Positions 47,440 to 56,306 of a DNA stretch of 64,000 nucleotides are shown here, piece after piece. A model generated the notes under the pieces. It saw nothing but the letters and a program-made list of their open reading frames with translations. It was not told the origin of the DNA and searched no databases. Origin of the DNA: Aureimonas endophytica (GTDB lineage: Bacteria > Pseudomonadota > Alphaproteobacteria > Rhizobiales > Rhizobiaceae); NCBI RefSeq assembly GCF_014642635.1, contig NZ_BMIQ01000001.1:372001-436000 (forward strand), given 5' to 3'. Position numbers and translations under genes: made by a program. Numbering within the stretch: the stretch's first letter is position 1; each line of letters begins with the position of its first letter.

Positions 47440-48978
47440 ATGCCAGCAGTCCAGGAAACCATCGATCAGGTCCGCCGCATCGATGTCGACCAGTACAAAT
47501 ACGGTTTCGAGACGCTGATCGAATCGGACAAGGCCCCGAAAGGTCTGAACGAGGAGATCATTGCCTTCATCTCGGCCAAGAAGAGCGAGCCGCAATGGAT
47601 GCTCGATTGGCGCCTGGAGGCCTTCGCCCGCTGGAAGACGATGGAAAGCCCGGACTGGGCCCGTCTCGACTATCCGCCGGTCGACTACCAGGACCTGCAC
47701 TACTATTCGGCGCCGAAGTCGATGTCCGGCCCGGCCTCGCTCGACGAGGTCGATCCGGAAATCCTGCGCACCTATGAGAAGCTCGGCATCCCGCTGAAGG
47801 AACAGGAGATTCTCGCCGGCGTGCGCAAGCCCGACGAGCCGTCGGAGTTCGGCAGCGACGAGGATTCCGGTGTCCCGCCTTCGGAAGGCAGCTATGGCGG
47901 CCGGGTCGCCGTCGACGCCGTGTTCGATTCCGTGTCGGTCGCCACGACCTTCAAGAAGGAGCTTCAGAAGGCCGGCGTAATCTTCATGCCGATCTCCGAG
48001 GCGATCCGCGAGCACCCGGATCTCGTCCGCAAATATCTCGGCTCGGTCGTGCCGGTGACGGACAATTTCTTCGCGACGCTGAATTCGGCGGTCTTCACCG
48101 ACGGCTCCTTCGTCTACGTGCCGCCGGGCGTGCGCTGCCCGATGGAACTGTCCACCTATTTCCGCATCAACGAGCGCAATACCGGGCAGTTCGAGCGCAC
48201 GCTGATCATCGCGGACAAGGGGTCCTACGTCTCCTATCTCGAAGGCTGCACGGCCCCGATGCGGGACGAGAACCAGCTGCACGCCGCCGTGGTCGAGCTC
48301 GTGGCGCTGGAGGATGCCGAGATCAAATATTCCACCGTCCAGAACTGGTATCCGGGCGACAAGGACGGCAAGGGCGGCATCTACAACTTCGTCACCAAGC
48401 GCGGCGACTGCCGCGAGAAGAACGCCAAGATCTCCTGGACGCAGGTCGAGACCGGCTCGGCCATCACCTGGAAATATCCGTCCTGCATCCTGCGCGGCGA
48501 CAATTCGCGCGGCGAGTTCTATTCGATCGCCGTCTCGAACGGCCGCCAGCAGATCGATTCCGGCACGAAGATGATCCATCTCGGCAAGAACACGTCGAGC
48601 CGCATCATCTCCAAGGGCATCTCCGCCGGCCATTCGAACAACACCTATCGCGGCCAAGTGACGGCGAACCGCCGGGCCGAGAACGCCCGCAACTTCACCC
48701 AATGCGACTCGCTGCTCATCGGCGAGGACTGCGGCGCCCATACCGTCCCCTATATCGAGGCGAAGAACTCGACGGCGCAGTTCGAGCACGAGGCGACCAC
48801 CTCGAAGATTTCCGAGGACCAGCTCTTCTACTGCATGCAGCGCGGCATCCCGGAGGAAGAGGCCGTGGCGCTGATCGTCAACGGCTTCGTGCGCGACGTC
48901 ATCCAGCAGCTCCCGATGGAGTTCGCGGTCGAGGCGCAGAAGCTCATCGGCATCAGCCTCGAAGGCTCGGTCGGCTAA
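47440..48978 (+). CDS. sufB: Fe-S cluster assembly protein SufB
   Basis: A 512-residue SufB, the scaffold subunit of the SufBC2D complex on which Fe-S clusters are built. It shows the conserved [31 protein letters not shown]-type core (here written in parts, [11 protein letters not shown] and [13 protein letters not shown]), [13 protein letters not shown], and the C-terminal [13 protein letters not shown] segment. Two candidate catalytic cysteines and a Glu are in place. The start at 47440 ([14 protein letters not shown]) has GGAG 8 nt before it. A hairpin separates it from sufC. Confidence 0.97.
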   Translation: MPAVQETIDQVRRIDVDQYKYGFETLIESDKAPKGLNEEIIAFISAKKSEPQWMLDWRLEAFARWKTMESPDWARLDYPPVDYQDLHYYSAPKSMSGPASLDEVDPEILRTYEKLGIPLKEQEILAGVRKPDEPSEFGSDEDSGVPPSEGSYGGRVAVDAVFDSVSVATTFKKELQKAGVIFMPISEAIREHPDLVRKYLGSVVPVTDNFFATLNSAVFTDGSFVYVPPGVRCPMELSTYFRINERNTGQFERTLIIADKGSYVSYLEGCTAPMRDENQLHAAVVELVALEDAEIKYSTVQNWYPGDKDGKGGIYNFVTKRGDCREKNAKISWTQVETGSAITWKYPSCILRGDNSRGEFYSIAVSNGRQQIDSGTKMIHLGKNTSSRIISKGISAGHSNNTYRGQVTANRRAENARNFTQCDSLLIGEDCGAHTVPYIEAKNSTAQFEHEATTSKISEDQLFYCMQRGIPEEEAVALIVNGFVRDVIQQLPMEFAVEAQKLIGISLEGSVG

Positions 48979-48998
48979 CAGCTCGCTCAATCCCTCCC

Positions 48999-49020
48999 GC
49001 GCGGCCCAAGGTGGCCGCGC
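48999..49020 (+). other. intercistronic hairpin between sufB and sufC
   Basis: GCGCGGCC (48999-49006) and GGCCGCGC (49013-49020) can form an 8-bp stem with a 6-base loop in the 64-nt gap. There is no U-run, so it more likely protects the sufB mRNA end or slows the polymerase than terminates. Confidence 0.4.
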
Positions 49021-49042
49021 CCTCTTCGGAACATTCGGATCC

Positions 49043-49798
49043 ATGCTGGAAATCAAGAACCTTCACGCCCGCGTCGCCGACACCGATACGGAGATCCTGC
49101 GCGGGCTGGACCTCACGGTGAAAGCCGGCGAGGTCGCGGCGATCATGGGGCCGAACGGCTCGGGCAAGTCGACGCTCTCCTACATCCTCGCCGGCCGCGA
49201 GGATTACGAGGTGACCGAAGGCGACATTCTCTACAACGGCGAATCGATCCTGGAGATGGACCCGGCCGAGCGCGCCGCCGCTGGCGTCTTCCTCGCCTTC
49301 CAGTATCCGCTCGAAATTCCGGGCGTCGCGACGATGACCTTCCTGAAGACCGCTCTCAACGCGCAGCGCAAGGCGCGCGGCGAGACGGAGCTGACGACGC
49401 CGGACTTCATGCGCCGCGTGAAGGAAGGGGCCGCCGGCCTGAAGATCGATTCCGAGATGTTGAAGCGGCCGCTGAATGTCGGCTTCTCCGGCGGCGAGAA
49501 GAAGCGCGCCGAGATCCTGCAGATGGCGCTCTTGGAGCCGAAGCTCTGCGTGATGGACGAGACCGATTCCGGCCTCGACATCGATGCGCTCCGCATCGTC
49601 TCGGATGGCGTCAACGCGCTGCGCTCGGCCGACCGTTCGTTCCTCGTCATCACCCACTACCAGCGCCTGCTCGAACATATCGTGCCGGACAGCGTCCATG
49701 TCCTCTACAAGGGCAGGATTATCCGCTCGGGCGGCAAGGAACTGGCGCTCCAGCTGGAGGAAGAAGGCTACGGCCAGATCATCGGCGAGGCCGCCTGA
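49043..49798 (+). CDS. sufC: Fe-S cluster assembly ATPase SufC
   Basis: A 251-residue ABC ATPase that powers the SufBCD complex. Walker A is GPNGSGKST near 36-44, the Q-loop FLAFQYPLEIPGV near 87, the signature FSGGEKKRAEI near 149 and Walker B LCVMDETDSGLD near 170, with the H-loop in VITHYQRLL near 204. Everything is canonical. Its stop overlaps sufD by one base (TGATG). Confidence 0.97.
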   Translation: MLEIKNLHARVADTDTEILRGLDLTVKAGEVAAIMGPNGSGKSTLSYILAGREDYEVTEGDILYNGESILEMDPAERAAAGVFLAFQYPLEIPGVATMTFLKTALNAQRKARGETELTTPDFMRRVKEGAAGLKIDSEMLKRPLNVGFSGGEKKRAEILQMALLEPKLCVMDETDSGLDIDALRIVSDGVNALRSADRSFLVITHYQRLLEHIVPDSVHVLYKGRIIRSGGKELALQLEEEGYGQIIGEAA

Positions 49799-51039
49799 TG
49801 AGCGAGGTCGTGTCCCTGCGTCGCATGACGCCCGCCGAGGAGGCGGTGATCGCCAGGGCCGAGGCGGAGGGTGCCGAGGCCGACGGATCGCGCCGCGACG
49901 CAATCGCGATGCTCCGCCGCGAAGGCCTGCCGCATCGCCGGATCGAGGCTTGGCATTACACGGATCTGCGCAGCCTCGTCGGCCGTGACGGGCCTGCCGG
50001 GTCGGCCGGCGCGCGCGACGATATCCTGGCGCCGCTTCTACCCGGCAGCACGGTGGTGGAACTCGGCCGTCCGGCCGCCGCGAGCGCCGCCGGCCTCAGC
50101 CTGTCTCGCAGCGGGACGACGCCGGACTGGCGCCAGTCCGTGAATCATCTCGATCGCGCCTTCGACACGATCCGCCTCCTTGCCACGGCCTTCGGCGCCA
50201 GCGGCACCCGGATCGAGATCGCGCCGGGGGCGAAGCTCGCCCAGGCGGTCGAGCTGCGCGGCGAGACGACGGCGTCCGGCGAGCGCGGCTTCGCCGAATG
50301 CCATGTCGGCGACGGCGCCAGCGTCACCTTCGTGGAGCGCCTTCCGGCGGGCGGCGAGCGGGCGCTCTCCACCGCCGTGTCGAACCTGACGATCGGCGAG
50401 GATGCCGAGGTGCTCTGGATCGTCGATCAGGAGCGCGGTGCCGGCGAGACCCATCTCGGCCAGCTGAATGTCGCGGTCGGCAGGAATGCCAAGTTCCGGC
50501 TCTTCGTCCTCAATGCCGGCGGGGCCGTGGTGCGGCTCGAAGTCCATACGCTCGCCGTCGGCGAGGGCGCCGAGATCATCATGCGCGGCGTCAATCTCCT
50601 CGAAGCCGGCCAGCATGTCGACGTGACGACGACGCTGAACCACAAGGTCGAGAACACGACGGCGACGGAGATCTTCCGCAATGTCGTGCTTGGCGGCCAT
50701 GGCGTTTTCCAGGGCATGATCCGCGTGTCGAAGGGCGCGCAGAAGACCGATGCCCGCATGGCCTGCAACACGCTGATTCTGTCGGACGAGGGCGACTTCT
50801 CGGCCAAGCCCGAGCTCGAGATCTTCGCCGACGACGTCCAGTGCGGCCATGGCGCGACCGTTGCCGAGATCGACCAGAACCACCTCTTCTATCTGATGTC
50901 GCGCGGAATCCCGGCGGCGCCGGCCCGCGCGCTGCTGGTGCGCGCCTTCGTCGACGAGGTGGTCGAGGAACTGGAAGACGAAGCCGTGGTCGAGGCGCTG
51001 GAAGCGCGGATCGACGCCTGGCTCGAACGCGAGCGCTGA
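49798..51039 (+). CDS. sufD: Fe-S cluster assembly protein SufD
   Basis: A 413-residue SufD, partner of SufB. After an N-terminal helical part that holds RRIEAWHYTDLR (about 42-54), the beta-helix core shows the LNHKVENTTATEIFRNVV segment near 280 and the C-terminal DEGDFSAKPELEIFADDVQCGHGATVAEID with its metal-site His and the LFYLMSRGI ending. Length and motifs are as expected. It starts on the last base of the sufC stop codon. Confidence 0.96.
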   Translation: MSEVVSLRRMTPAEEAVIARAEAEGAEADGSRRDAIAMLRREGLPHRRIEAWHYTDLRSLVGRDGPAGSAGARDDILAPLLPGSTVVELGRPAAASAAGLSLSRSGTTPDWRQSVNHLDRAFDTIRLLATAFGASGTRIEIAPGAKLAQAVELRGETTASGERGFAECHVGDGASVTFVERLPAGGERALSTAVSNLTIGEDAEVLWIVDQERGAGETHLGQLNVAVGRNAKFRLFVLNAGGAVVRLEVHTLAVGEGAEIIMRGVNLLEAGQHVDVTTTLNHKVENTTATEIFRNVVLGGHGVFQGMIRVSKGAQKTDARMACNTLILSDEGDFSAKPELEIFADDVQCGHGATVAEIDQNHLFYLMSRGIPAAPARALLVRAFVDEVVEELEDEAVVEALEARIDAWLERER

Positions 51040-51081
51040 GACGGGGTGGGGCAGGGTGCCGCGCGTCGCAGGAGGCAGAGC

Positions 51082-52335
51082 ATGAACGCTGAAGCACCGA
51101 TCCGGGACGCCGGTCTCGCCTATGACGTCGAGGCCGTGCGGCGGGACTTTCCGATCCTGTCGATGCATGTCTATGGCAAGCCGCTGGTCTATCTCGACAG
51201 CGGCGCCTCGGCCCAGAAGCCGCAGGCCGTCTTGGATGCAATCCAGAAGACCTATTCGCAGGACTATGCGAACGTGCATCGCGGCCTGCATTACCTGTCG
51301 AACAAGGCGACGGAGGAATACGAGAAGGCACGCGAGACCGTTCGCGCCTTCCTCAACGCGCCGAGCGTCGAGGAGGTGATCTTCACCTCGTCGGCGACGG
51401 AATCGATCAACCTCGTCGCCTATTCCTACGGCATGCAGGAGATCGGCGAGGGCGACGAGATCGTGCTCACGCAGATGGAGCACCATTCCAACATCGTGCC
51501 CTGGCATTTCATCCGCGAGCGGCGGGGCGCCAAGCTCGTCTTCGTGCCGGTGGAAGAGGACGGCTCGATCACGCTCGAAGCCTTCGAGCGGGCGATCACG
51601 CCGCGCACGAAGCTGATCGCCGTCACCCATATGTCGAACGTTCTCGGCACGGTGACGCCGGTGAAGGAACTCGCCGCGCTCGCCCGCGCGCGCAAGGTTC
51701 CGATTCTGGTCGATGGCAGCCAGGGCGCCGTGCATCTGCCGGTCGATGTCCAAGATCTCGGCGTCGATTTCTATGTCGTGACCGGACACAAGCTCTACGG
51801 GCCGACTGGCATCGGCGTGCTCTACGGCCGGCGCGAGATGCTGGAGCGGATGCGCCCCTTCAACGGCGGCGGTGAGATGATCGTCGAAGTGTCGGAGGAG
51901 ACGGTCACCTACAGCCCGCCGCCGCATCGCTTCGAGGCCGGCACGCCGCAGATCGCCCAGGCGATCGGCCTCGGCGCGGCGCTCACCTATATGCAGACCA
52001 TCGGCCGCGCCGCGATCCTGGCGCACGAGGAGGGGCTGCGCGACTATGCGCATCAGCGCCTGAAGACGATCAATTCGCTGCGGATCTATGGCGAGGCGCC
52101 GAACAAGGGTGCCATCGTGTCCTTCGACCTCGAAGGCATCCACGCGCATGACGTGTCGATGGTCATCGACCGGGAAGGGGTTGCGATCCGCGCCGGAACG
52201 CATTGCGCGCAGCCGCTCTTGAAGCGCTTCGGCGCGACCTCCACCTGTCGCGCATCCTTCGGCATGTATAATACGAAGGGCGAAATCGACGTGCTCGTCG
52301 AAGCCCTGGAAAAGGCGAGGCGCTTCTTCGCCTGA
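51082..52335 (+). CDS. sufS: cysteine desulfurase SufS
   Basis: A 417-residue group II cysteine desulfurase that supplies sulfur to SufE/SufU or directly to SufB. The N-terminal core reads VRRDFPILSMHVYGKPLVYLDSGASAQKP, the PLP lysine lies in TGHKLYGPTG near 235 and the catalytic Cys in RAGTHCAQPLL near 375. The start at 51082 is fixed by AGGAGG six bases before it (51070-51075). It is 42 nt after sufD and 10 nt before sufT. Confidence 0.97.
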   Translation: MNAEAPIRDAGLAYDVEAVRRDFPILSMHVYGKPLVYLDSGASAQKPQAVLDAIQKTYSQDYANVHRGLHYLSNKATEEYEKARETVRAFLNAPSVEEVIFTSSATESINLVAYSYGMQEIGEGDEIVLTQMEHHSNIVPWHFIRERRGAKLVFVPVEEDGSITLEAFERAITPRTKLIAVTHMSNVLGTVTPVKELAALARARKVPILVDGSQGAVHLPVDVQDLGVDFYVVTGHKLYGPTGIGVLYGRREMLERMRPFNGGGEMIVEVSEETVTYSPPPHRFEAGTPQIAQAIGLGAALTYMQTIGRAAILAHEEGLRDYAHQRLKTINSLRIYGEAPNKGAIVSFDLEGIHAHDVSMVIDREGVAIRAGTHCAQPLLKRFGATSTCRASFGMYNTKGEIDVLVEALEKARRFFA

Positions 52336-52345
52336 GGACAACGCG

Positions 52346-52768
52346 ATGACCGATGACGTGGATACCAGCATCGTGCGGGCCGCCGCCGATGACGACAGCG
52401 CGGAGGCGAATGCCGCGCTCGCGCGTGGCGAGCGTGCCCCTTCCGCCATTCCTCCGGACGAACTGGCGCGGCTGACCGACGATATCGTCGCGGCGCTGAA
52501 GACCGTCTACGATCCCGAGATTCCGGCGGACATCTATGAGCTGGGCCTCATCTACAAGATCGATATCGAGGACGATCGCAGCGTCCATATCGACATGACG
52601 CTGACGGCCCCTGGCTGCCCCGTGGCCGGCGAGATGCCGGGATGGGTCGAGAATGCGCTGCTCGGCGTGCAGGGCGTCAGCCATGCGAAGGTCGATCTCG
52701 TCTTCGATCCGCCCTGGACGCCGGATCGCATGAGCGAGGAAGCGCAGGTCGCGGTCGGCTGGTTCTGA
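52346..52768 (+). CDS. sufT: SUF system assembly protein SufT (DUF59)
   Basis: A 140-residue MIP18/DUF59 protein, an auxiliary factor in Fe-S cluster delivery or maturation. It carries the family motif VYDPEIPADIYELGLIYKI near 53-70, the TAPGCPVAGEMPGWVENAL loop with its conserved Cys near 95 and the WTPDRMSEEA end. An acidic N-terminal extension of about 40 residues precedes the domain. It sits between sufS and a VOC gene. Confidence 0.95.
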   Translation: MTDDVDTSIVRAAADDDSAEANAALARGERAPSAIPPDELARLTDDIVAALKTVYDPEIPADIYELGLIYKIDIEDDRSVHIDMTLTAPGCPVAGEMPGWVENALLGVQGVSHAKVDLVFDPPWTPDRMSEEAQVAVGWF

Positions 52769-52773
52769 CCGCC

Positions 52774-53193
52774 GTGCCGCGCCTCGCCGGGATCCTCGAA
52801 ACCTGCCTCTATGTCGAGGACATGGCCCGGGCGCACGGCTTCTATTCGGGCGTGCTCGGCCTTGCGCGGATTCTCGAGGACGGCGATCGCATCTCGGTCT
52901 ACGAGGTGACGCCAGCGCAGGTGCTGATCCTCTTCAAGTGCGGCGCGACCCTCGAGCCGGTGGAAACGCCGGGCGGTCGCATTCCGCCGCATGACGGGGC
53001 AGGGCCGGTGCATCTTGCCTTCATGGTCGAGGACGCGGCGGTGGACGACTGGCGACAGCATCTCGCGGCGTCGCGGATCGCGATCGAGAGCGAGGTCACC
53101 TGGCCGAAGCGCGGCCGCAGCCTTTATTTTCGCGACCCGGACGGCCATGCGCTGGAACTCGCCACGCCGAACCTCTGGTCGAGCTTGCGCTGA
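52774..53193 (+). CDS. VOC family protein (glyoxalase/dioxygenase superfamily)
   Basis: A 139-residue vicinal-oxygen-chelate protein inside the suf operon, with GTG start at 52774 five bases after the sufT stop (GTG start inferred; no ATG is available in the domain). It shows CLYVEDMARAHGFYSGVLGLA, a GPVHLAFMVED histidine near 74 and LYFRDPDGHALELATP with the C-terminal metal-binding Glu. These fit one beta-alpha-beta-beta-beta VOC half repeated twice. The substrate is unknown; the family includes glyoxalase I and fosfomycin-resistance enzymes. A second long frame across its 5' end is noise. Confidence 0.8.
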   Translation: MPRLAGILETCLYVEDMARAHGFYSGVLGLARILEDGDRISVYEVTPAQVLILFKCGATLEPVETPGGRIPPHDGAGPVHLAFMVEDAAVDDWRQHLAASRIAIESEVTWPKRGRSLYFRDPDGHALELATPNLWSSLR

Positions 53194-53238
53194 GACGCGT
53201 CGCGAACCAAATTACTCGGGTGAATTCGAGGACGATCC

Positions 53239-53619
53239 ATGCCCCGCTTTTCGGTGATGACCCTGACGGATGCCGCGGCCGCGCGCGTGAACGAGATCGT
53301 CGCTTCGCGCGGCGGGGACGCTCTCGGACTGCGGGTCGGCATCAAGAAGGGCGGCTGCGCCGGCATGGAATATACGGTCGATCTGGTGTCCGAGGCGCGA
53401 TCGGGCGAGGACCTGATCGAGAGGGACGGAGCCAAGGTCTTCGTCGCGCCGGAAGCAGTGCTGTTCCTGCTCGGCACGGAGATGGATTTCGAGGTGACGC
53501 GCCTGCGCACCGGCTTCACCTTCCGCAATCCCAATCAGACCTCGGCCTGCGGCTGCGGCGAATCGGTGGAACTGAAGAAGGCCGATCTCGAAGCCCTGGC
53601 CGCCGCGCAATCGGCCTGA
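53239..53619 (+). CDS. sufA: A-type Fe-S carrier (SufA/IscA family)
   Basis: A 126-residue A-type carrier that receives a cluster from SufBCD and passes it to target proteins. The three ligand cysteines are visible: IKKGGCAGMEY near Cys40 and ACGCGES near residues 104-107. The order AKVFVAPEAVLFLLGTEMDFEV is standard. It closes the suf cluster 45 nt after the VOC gene. Confidence 0.95.
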   Translation: MPRFSVMTLTDAAAARVNEIVASRGGDALGLRVGIKKGGCAGMEYTVDLVSEARSGEDLIERDGAKVFVAPEAVLFLLGTEMDFEVTRLRTGFTFRNPNQTSACGCGESVELKKADLEALAAAQSA

Positions 53620-53629
53620 GGGCTGTTCG

Positions 53630-53986
53630 ATGGACGAGGAGTTCGTTCGCGATCTCTTCGCTTCGGAAGGGCCCGTGCAGCTGCGCCGCCTCTTCGGCGG
53701 CAAGGGCATCTATCTCGACGGGCTGATCGTCGCCGTGATGTTCGGCGACCAGCTGCTTTTGAAGGGTGACGACCAGACCGGCCCGCTTTTCGAAGCGGCG
53801 GGGAGCCGGCGTTGGACCTATCAGCGGCCCGGCAAGGCGTCCGTGACGATGCCCTATTACGATCTGCCGTCGGAAGCCTATGACGACCCGGACGCGATGG
53901 CGGTCTGGGCTCGGCGCGCCTGGGAAGCCGCGATGCGCGCCGCCCAGGCGAAGTCCGGCAAGCGGCGGCCGAAGCCGCCGCGTTAG
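53630..53986 (+). CDS. TfoX/Sxy N-terminal domain protein
   Basis: A 118-residue protein consisting only of the TfoX N-terminal domain: DEEFVRDLFASEGPVQLRRLFGGKGIYLDGLIVAVM and FEAAGSRRWTYQRPGKASVTMPYYDLP. Full-length TfoX/Sxy controls competence genes in gammaproteobacteria; single-domain forms in rhizobia have no known function. It is 10 nt after sufA, so it may be the last gene of the suf transcript. Its stop codon shares the bases TTAG with the stop of the opposite helicase gene. Confidence 0.9.
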   Translation: MDEEFVRDLFASEGPVQLRRLFGGKGIYLDGLIVAVMFGDQLLLKGDDQTGPLFEAAGSRRWTYQRPGKASVTMPYYDLPSEAYDDPDAMAVWARRAWEAAMRAAQAKSGKRRPKPPR

Positions 53987-55476
53987 AGTCCCGTACCGAT
54001 CAGCATGAAGGCCGGCACGTCGTCGCCGAAGCCGACCGGGGTCGCCTCGTCGCGCTGGCCGCCGCGATTGCCGCGTCCATGGCCGTTGTCGCTGCCGTTC
54101 CGCCCGTTCGGGGCGCGTCGCGCATTGCCGGAAGTGCCCGCCACGACGGCGGCGGGCGCCGCGGCACGAACCTCGGCCTCGACATCGGGCAATTCCTCAC
54201 CGCGCGACGAGGAAGAAGAGTCCGACCGGCCGCCGGAGCGCCGATCCCGGCCGCGTCCGCCGCCGCGACGCGACGAGTCGCCGGTGCGGCCGCGATGATG
54301 GCGTCCGCCGCGCTCCTCGCCGGTGCTTTCCGGCACCGGGAGCTGATCGATGCTGACCTCGTCCAGCCATTCGAGCTCGTTGCCGAGCATCTTCACGATG
54401 GCGTCGAGATATTTCGTGTCGCTGCGCGAGACCAGGGTGAAGGCCTTGCCCGAGCGGCCGGCGCGCCCGGTGCGGCCGATGCGGTGGACATAGTCTTCCG
54501 AATGGATCGGCACGTCGAAATTGAAGACGTGGCTCACCGCCGGAATGTCGAGACCGCGCGCCGCCACGTCGGAGGCGACGAGGAGCTGGATCTTGTTCTC
54601 GCGGAAATTATGCAGCATCGCCATGCGTGAGCGCTGGTCCATGTCGCCATGCAGCGCGCCGACCGAGAAGCCGTGCCGCGACAGCGAGCGGAAGAGCGAG
54701 GCGACGTCGAGCTTGCGATTGCAGAAGATGATCGCGTTGGTGATGTCGTCTTGGGCGCGGATCAGCTTGCGCAGCGTCTCGCGCTTTTCCCAGTCCTCGC
54801 GCTGCGTCGCGACCAGACGCTGCTCCACCGTCTGCGCGGCGGAGGAGGGGCGGGCCACCTCGATGCGCACGGGGTTCTGAAGGAACTGCTCGGTGAGGCG
54901 CGTGATCTCCGGCGGCATGGTGGCGGAGAAGAACAGCGTCTGCCGGGTGAAGGGGATCATCTTACAGATCCGCTCGATATCCGGGATGAAGCCCATGTCG
55001 AGCATGCGGTCGGCTTCGTCGATCACCAGGATCTCGACACCGGTCATCAGCAGCCGGCCGCGCTCGAAATGGTCGAGCAACCGGCCGGGCGTCGCGATCA
55101 GCACGTCGGCGCCGCGATCGATCTTGCGGTCCTGCTCATCGAAGGACATGCCGCCGATCAGGAGCGCCACGTTGAGCTTCTGGTCGAGCCCGTATTTGGT
55201 GAAGCTGTCGGCCACCTGCGCCGCGAGTTCGCGCGTCGGCTCAAGGATCAGCGAGCGCGGCATGCGCGCCCGGGCCCGGCCCTTTTCCAGAAGCGTGAGC
55301 ATCGGCAGGACGAAGGAGGCTGTCTTGCCGGTGCCCGTCTGGGCGATGCCGAGCACGTCCCGCCGCTCCAAGGCATGCGGGATCGCCTGTTCCTGGATCG
55401 GGGTCGGTTGGGTGTAACCGGTCGCCTCGACGGCGGTGAGAACCTTGGCGCTGAGGCCGAGTTCGCTGAAGAGCAT
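53983..55476 (-). CDS. DEAD-box RNA helicase (RhlE-like)
   Basis: A 497-residue ATP-dependent RNA helicase. The Q motif YTQPTPIQEQAIP, Walker A AQTGTGKT near 46-53, PTRELA, DEAD (VIDEADRMLDMGF) near 152, SAT near 182, and the C-terminal HRIGRTGRAGR near 325 are all present. From about 385 onward there is a long Arg/Gly/Ser-rich tail with GRGRDRRSGGRSDSSSSS and GHGRGNRGG, an RNA-binding tail in RhlE-type enzymes. It probably aids ribosome assembly and cold response. Confidence 0.95.
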   Translation of the reverse strand: MLFSELGLSAKVLTAVEATGYTQPTPIQEQAIPHALERRDVLGIAQTGTGKTASFVLPMLTLLEKGRARARMPRSLILEPTRELAAQVADSFTKYGLDQKLNVALLIGGMSFDEQDRKIDRGADVLIATPGRLLDHFERGRLLMTGVEILVIDEADRMLDMGFIPDIERICKMIPFTRQTLFFSATMPPEITRLTEQFLQNPVRIEVARPSSAAQTVEQRLVATQREDWEKRETLRKLIRAQDDITNAIIFCNRKLDVASLFRSLSRHGFSVGALHGDMDQRSRMAMLHNFRENKIQLLVASDVAARGLDIPAVSHVFNFDVPIHSEDYVHRIGRTGRAGRSGKAFTLVSRSDTKYLDAIVKMLGNELEWLDEVSIDQLPVPESTGEERGGRHHRGRTGDSSRRGGGRGRDRRSGGRSDSSSSSRGEELPDVEAEVRAAAPAAVVAGTSGNARRAPNGRNGSDNGHGRGNRGGQRDEATPVGFGDDVPAFMLIGTGL

Positions 55477-55674
55477 TGCGCTGAGCGTGTCTCGCGATTG
55501 ACGAAAGGATAAGGCGCAGGCGCCTCAGACTGGCCGCTTCCAAGCACGGGCAGTAAGCGGATGGCTTTGTCAAGTCAACGCTTTGCCGTCAGATAAGCGT
55601 CCAGTCCGGCGTAAACAAGCCGATATCCCCAATATCGAGCGAAAACGCGCGACGAATTCTCAGCCGCTCTACCG
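55477..55674. other. 198-nt gap upstream of the helicase gene
   Basis: No gene is visible. It holds the promoter region of the helicase and the 3' end of the next minus-strand gene. I recognise no terminator or repeat. Confidence 0.4.
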
Positions 55675-56265
55675 TCAGTTGGTCGCCGGGCCGAAAGTGT
55701 AGCTCTTGTCCTTGAGGAAATGCAGTTCGTAGCTTTCCGGGACTTCGCCATCCGGCGGCACGACATCGAAGAAGAGCGTGAGATCGCCCGAGGGCGCGCC
55801 GTCTTCCCCTTCTTCGGCGCGATAGCCGACCACCGTGCCCTTCACGCCGGCGACTTCCTTGATCTCGGTGGTCGAGAGAAGCTTCGCGCCCGGTCCGACG
55901 CGATCCAGCTTCTGCACGAAGAAGCGATAGACGTCCTTGTCGGCCGGTCCGACCTGCATCATCACCGTCCGCCAGACGCCGCTCTGGTCGCCTTCGCTCC
56001 AGGGGCCGACGACCTGGACATCCTCGATCGCGCTCGGCAGATCCTCCGCCGCCTTCTGGAAGGCGGGGTCGACCGGCGGCACGTCGGTGATCGGCGGCGC
56101 GACAGGCGCGGCCTCGCCCCCGGTGGCCTCGTCCGGATTCTCCGTCGGCGCGACATAGGGCTTCGGCGCGTCGGTCGCGGCGGGCGGCGGCGCCGGGTCG
56201 GTCTGCGCCAGCGCCGGCAGCGCGACGGTGACCATGGCGGCGGCGAGGGCGGTGCGCAGGATCAT
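55675..56265 (-). CDS. exported hypothetical protein, Pro/Ala-rich
   Basis: A 196-residue protein with a signal peptide (about 1-21, ending ALPALAQ). Residues about 22-70 form a Pro/Ala/Glu/Asp-rich disordered linker. A compact domain follows from about 75 to the end (DLPSAIEDVQVVGPWSEGDQSG, VWRTVMMQVGPADKDVYRFFVQ, FDVVPPDGEVPESYELHFL). I do not recognise the family. The start at 56265 is set by the signal peptide; the frame runs through parE on the upstream side as noise. It lies 41 nt after parE and is probably cotranscribed. Confidence 0.75.
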   Translation of the reverse strand: MILRTALAAAMVTVALPALAQTDPAPPPAATDAPKPYVAPTENPDEATGGEAAPVAPPITDVPPVDPAFQKAAEDLPSAIEDVQVVGPWSEGDQSGVWRTVMMQVGPADKDVYRFFVQKLDRVGPGAKLLSTTEIKEVAGVKGTVVGYRAEEGEDGAPSGDLTLFFDVVPPDGEVPESYELHFLKDKSYTFGPATN

Positions 56266-56306
56266 GGATCGACTCCGTTCGCGTTCAACGGCGACCCTTA
56301 GCCCGA

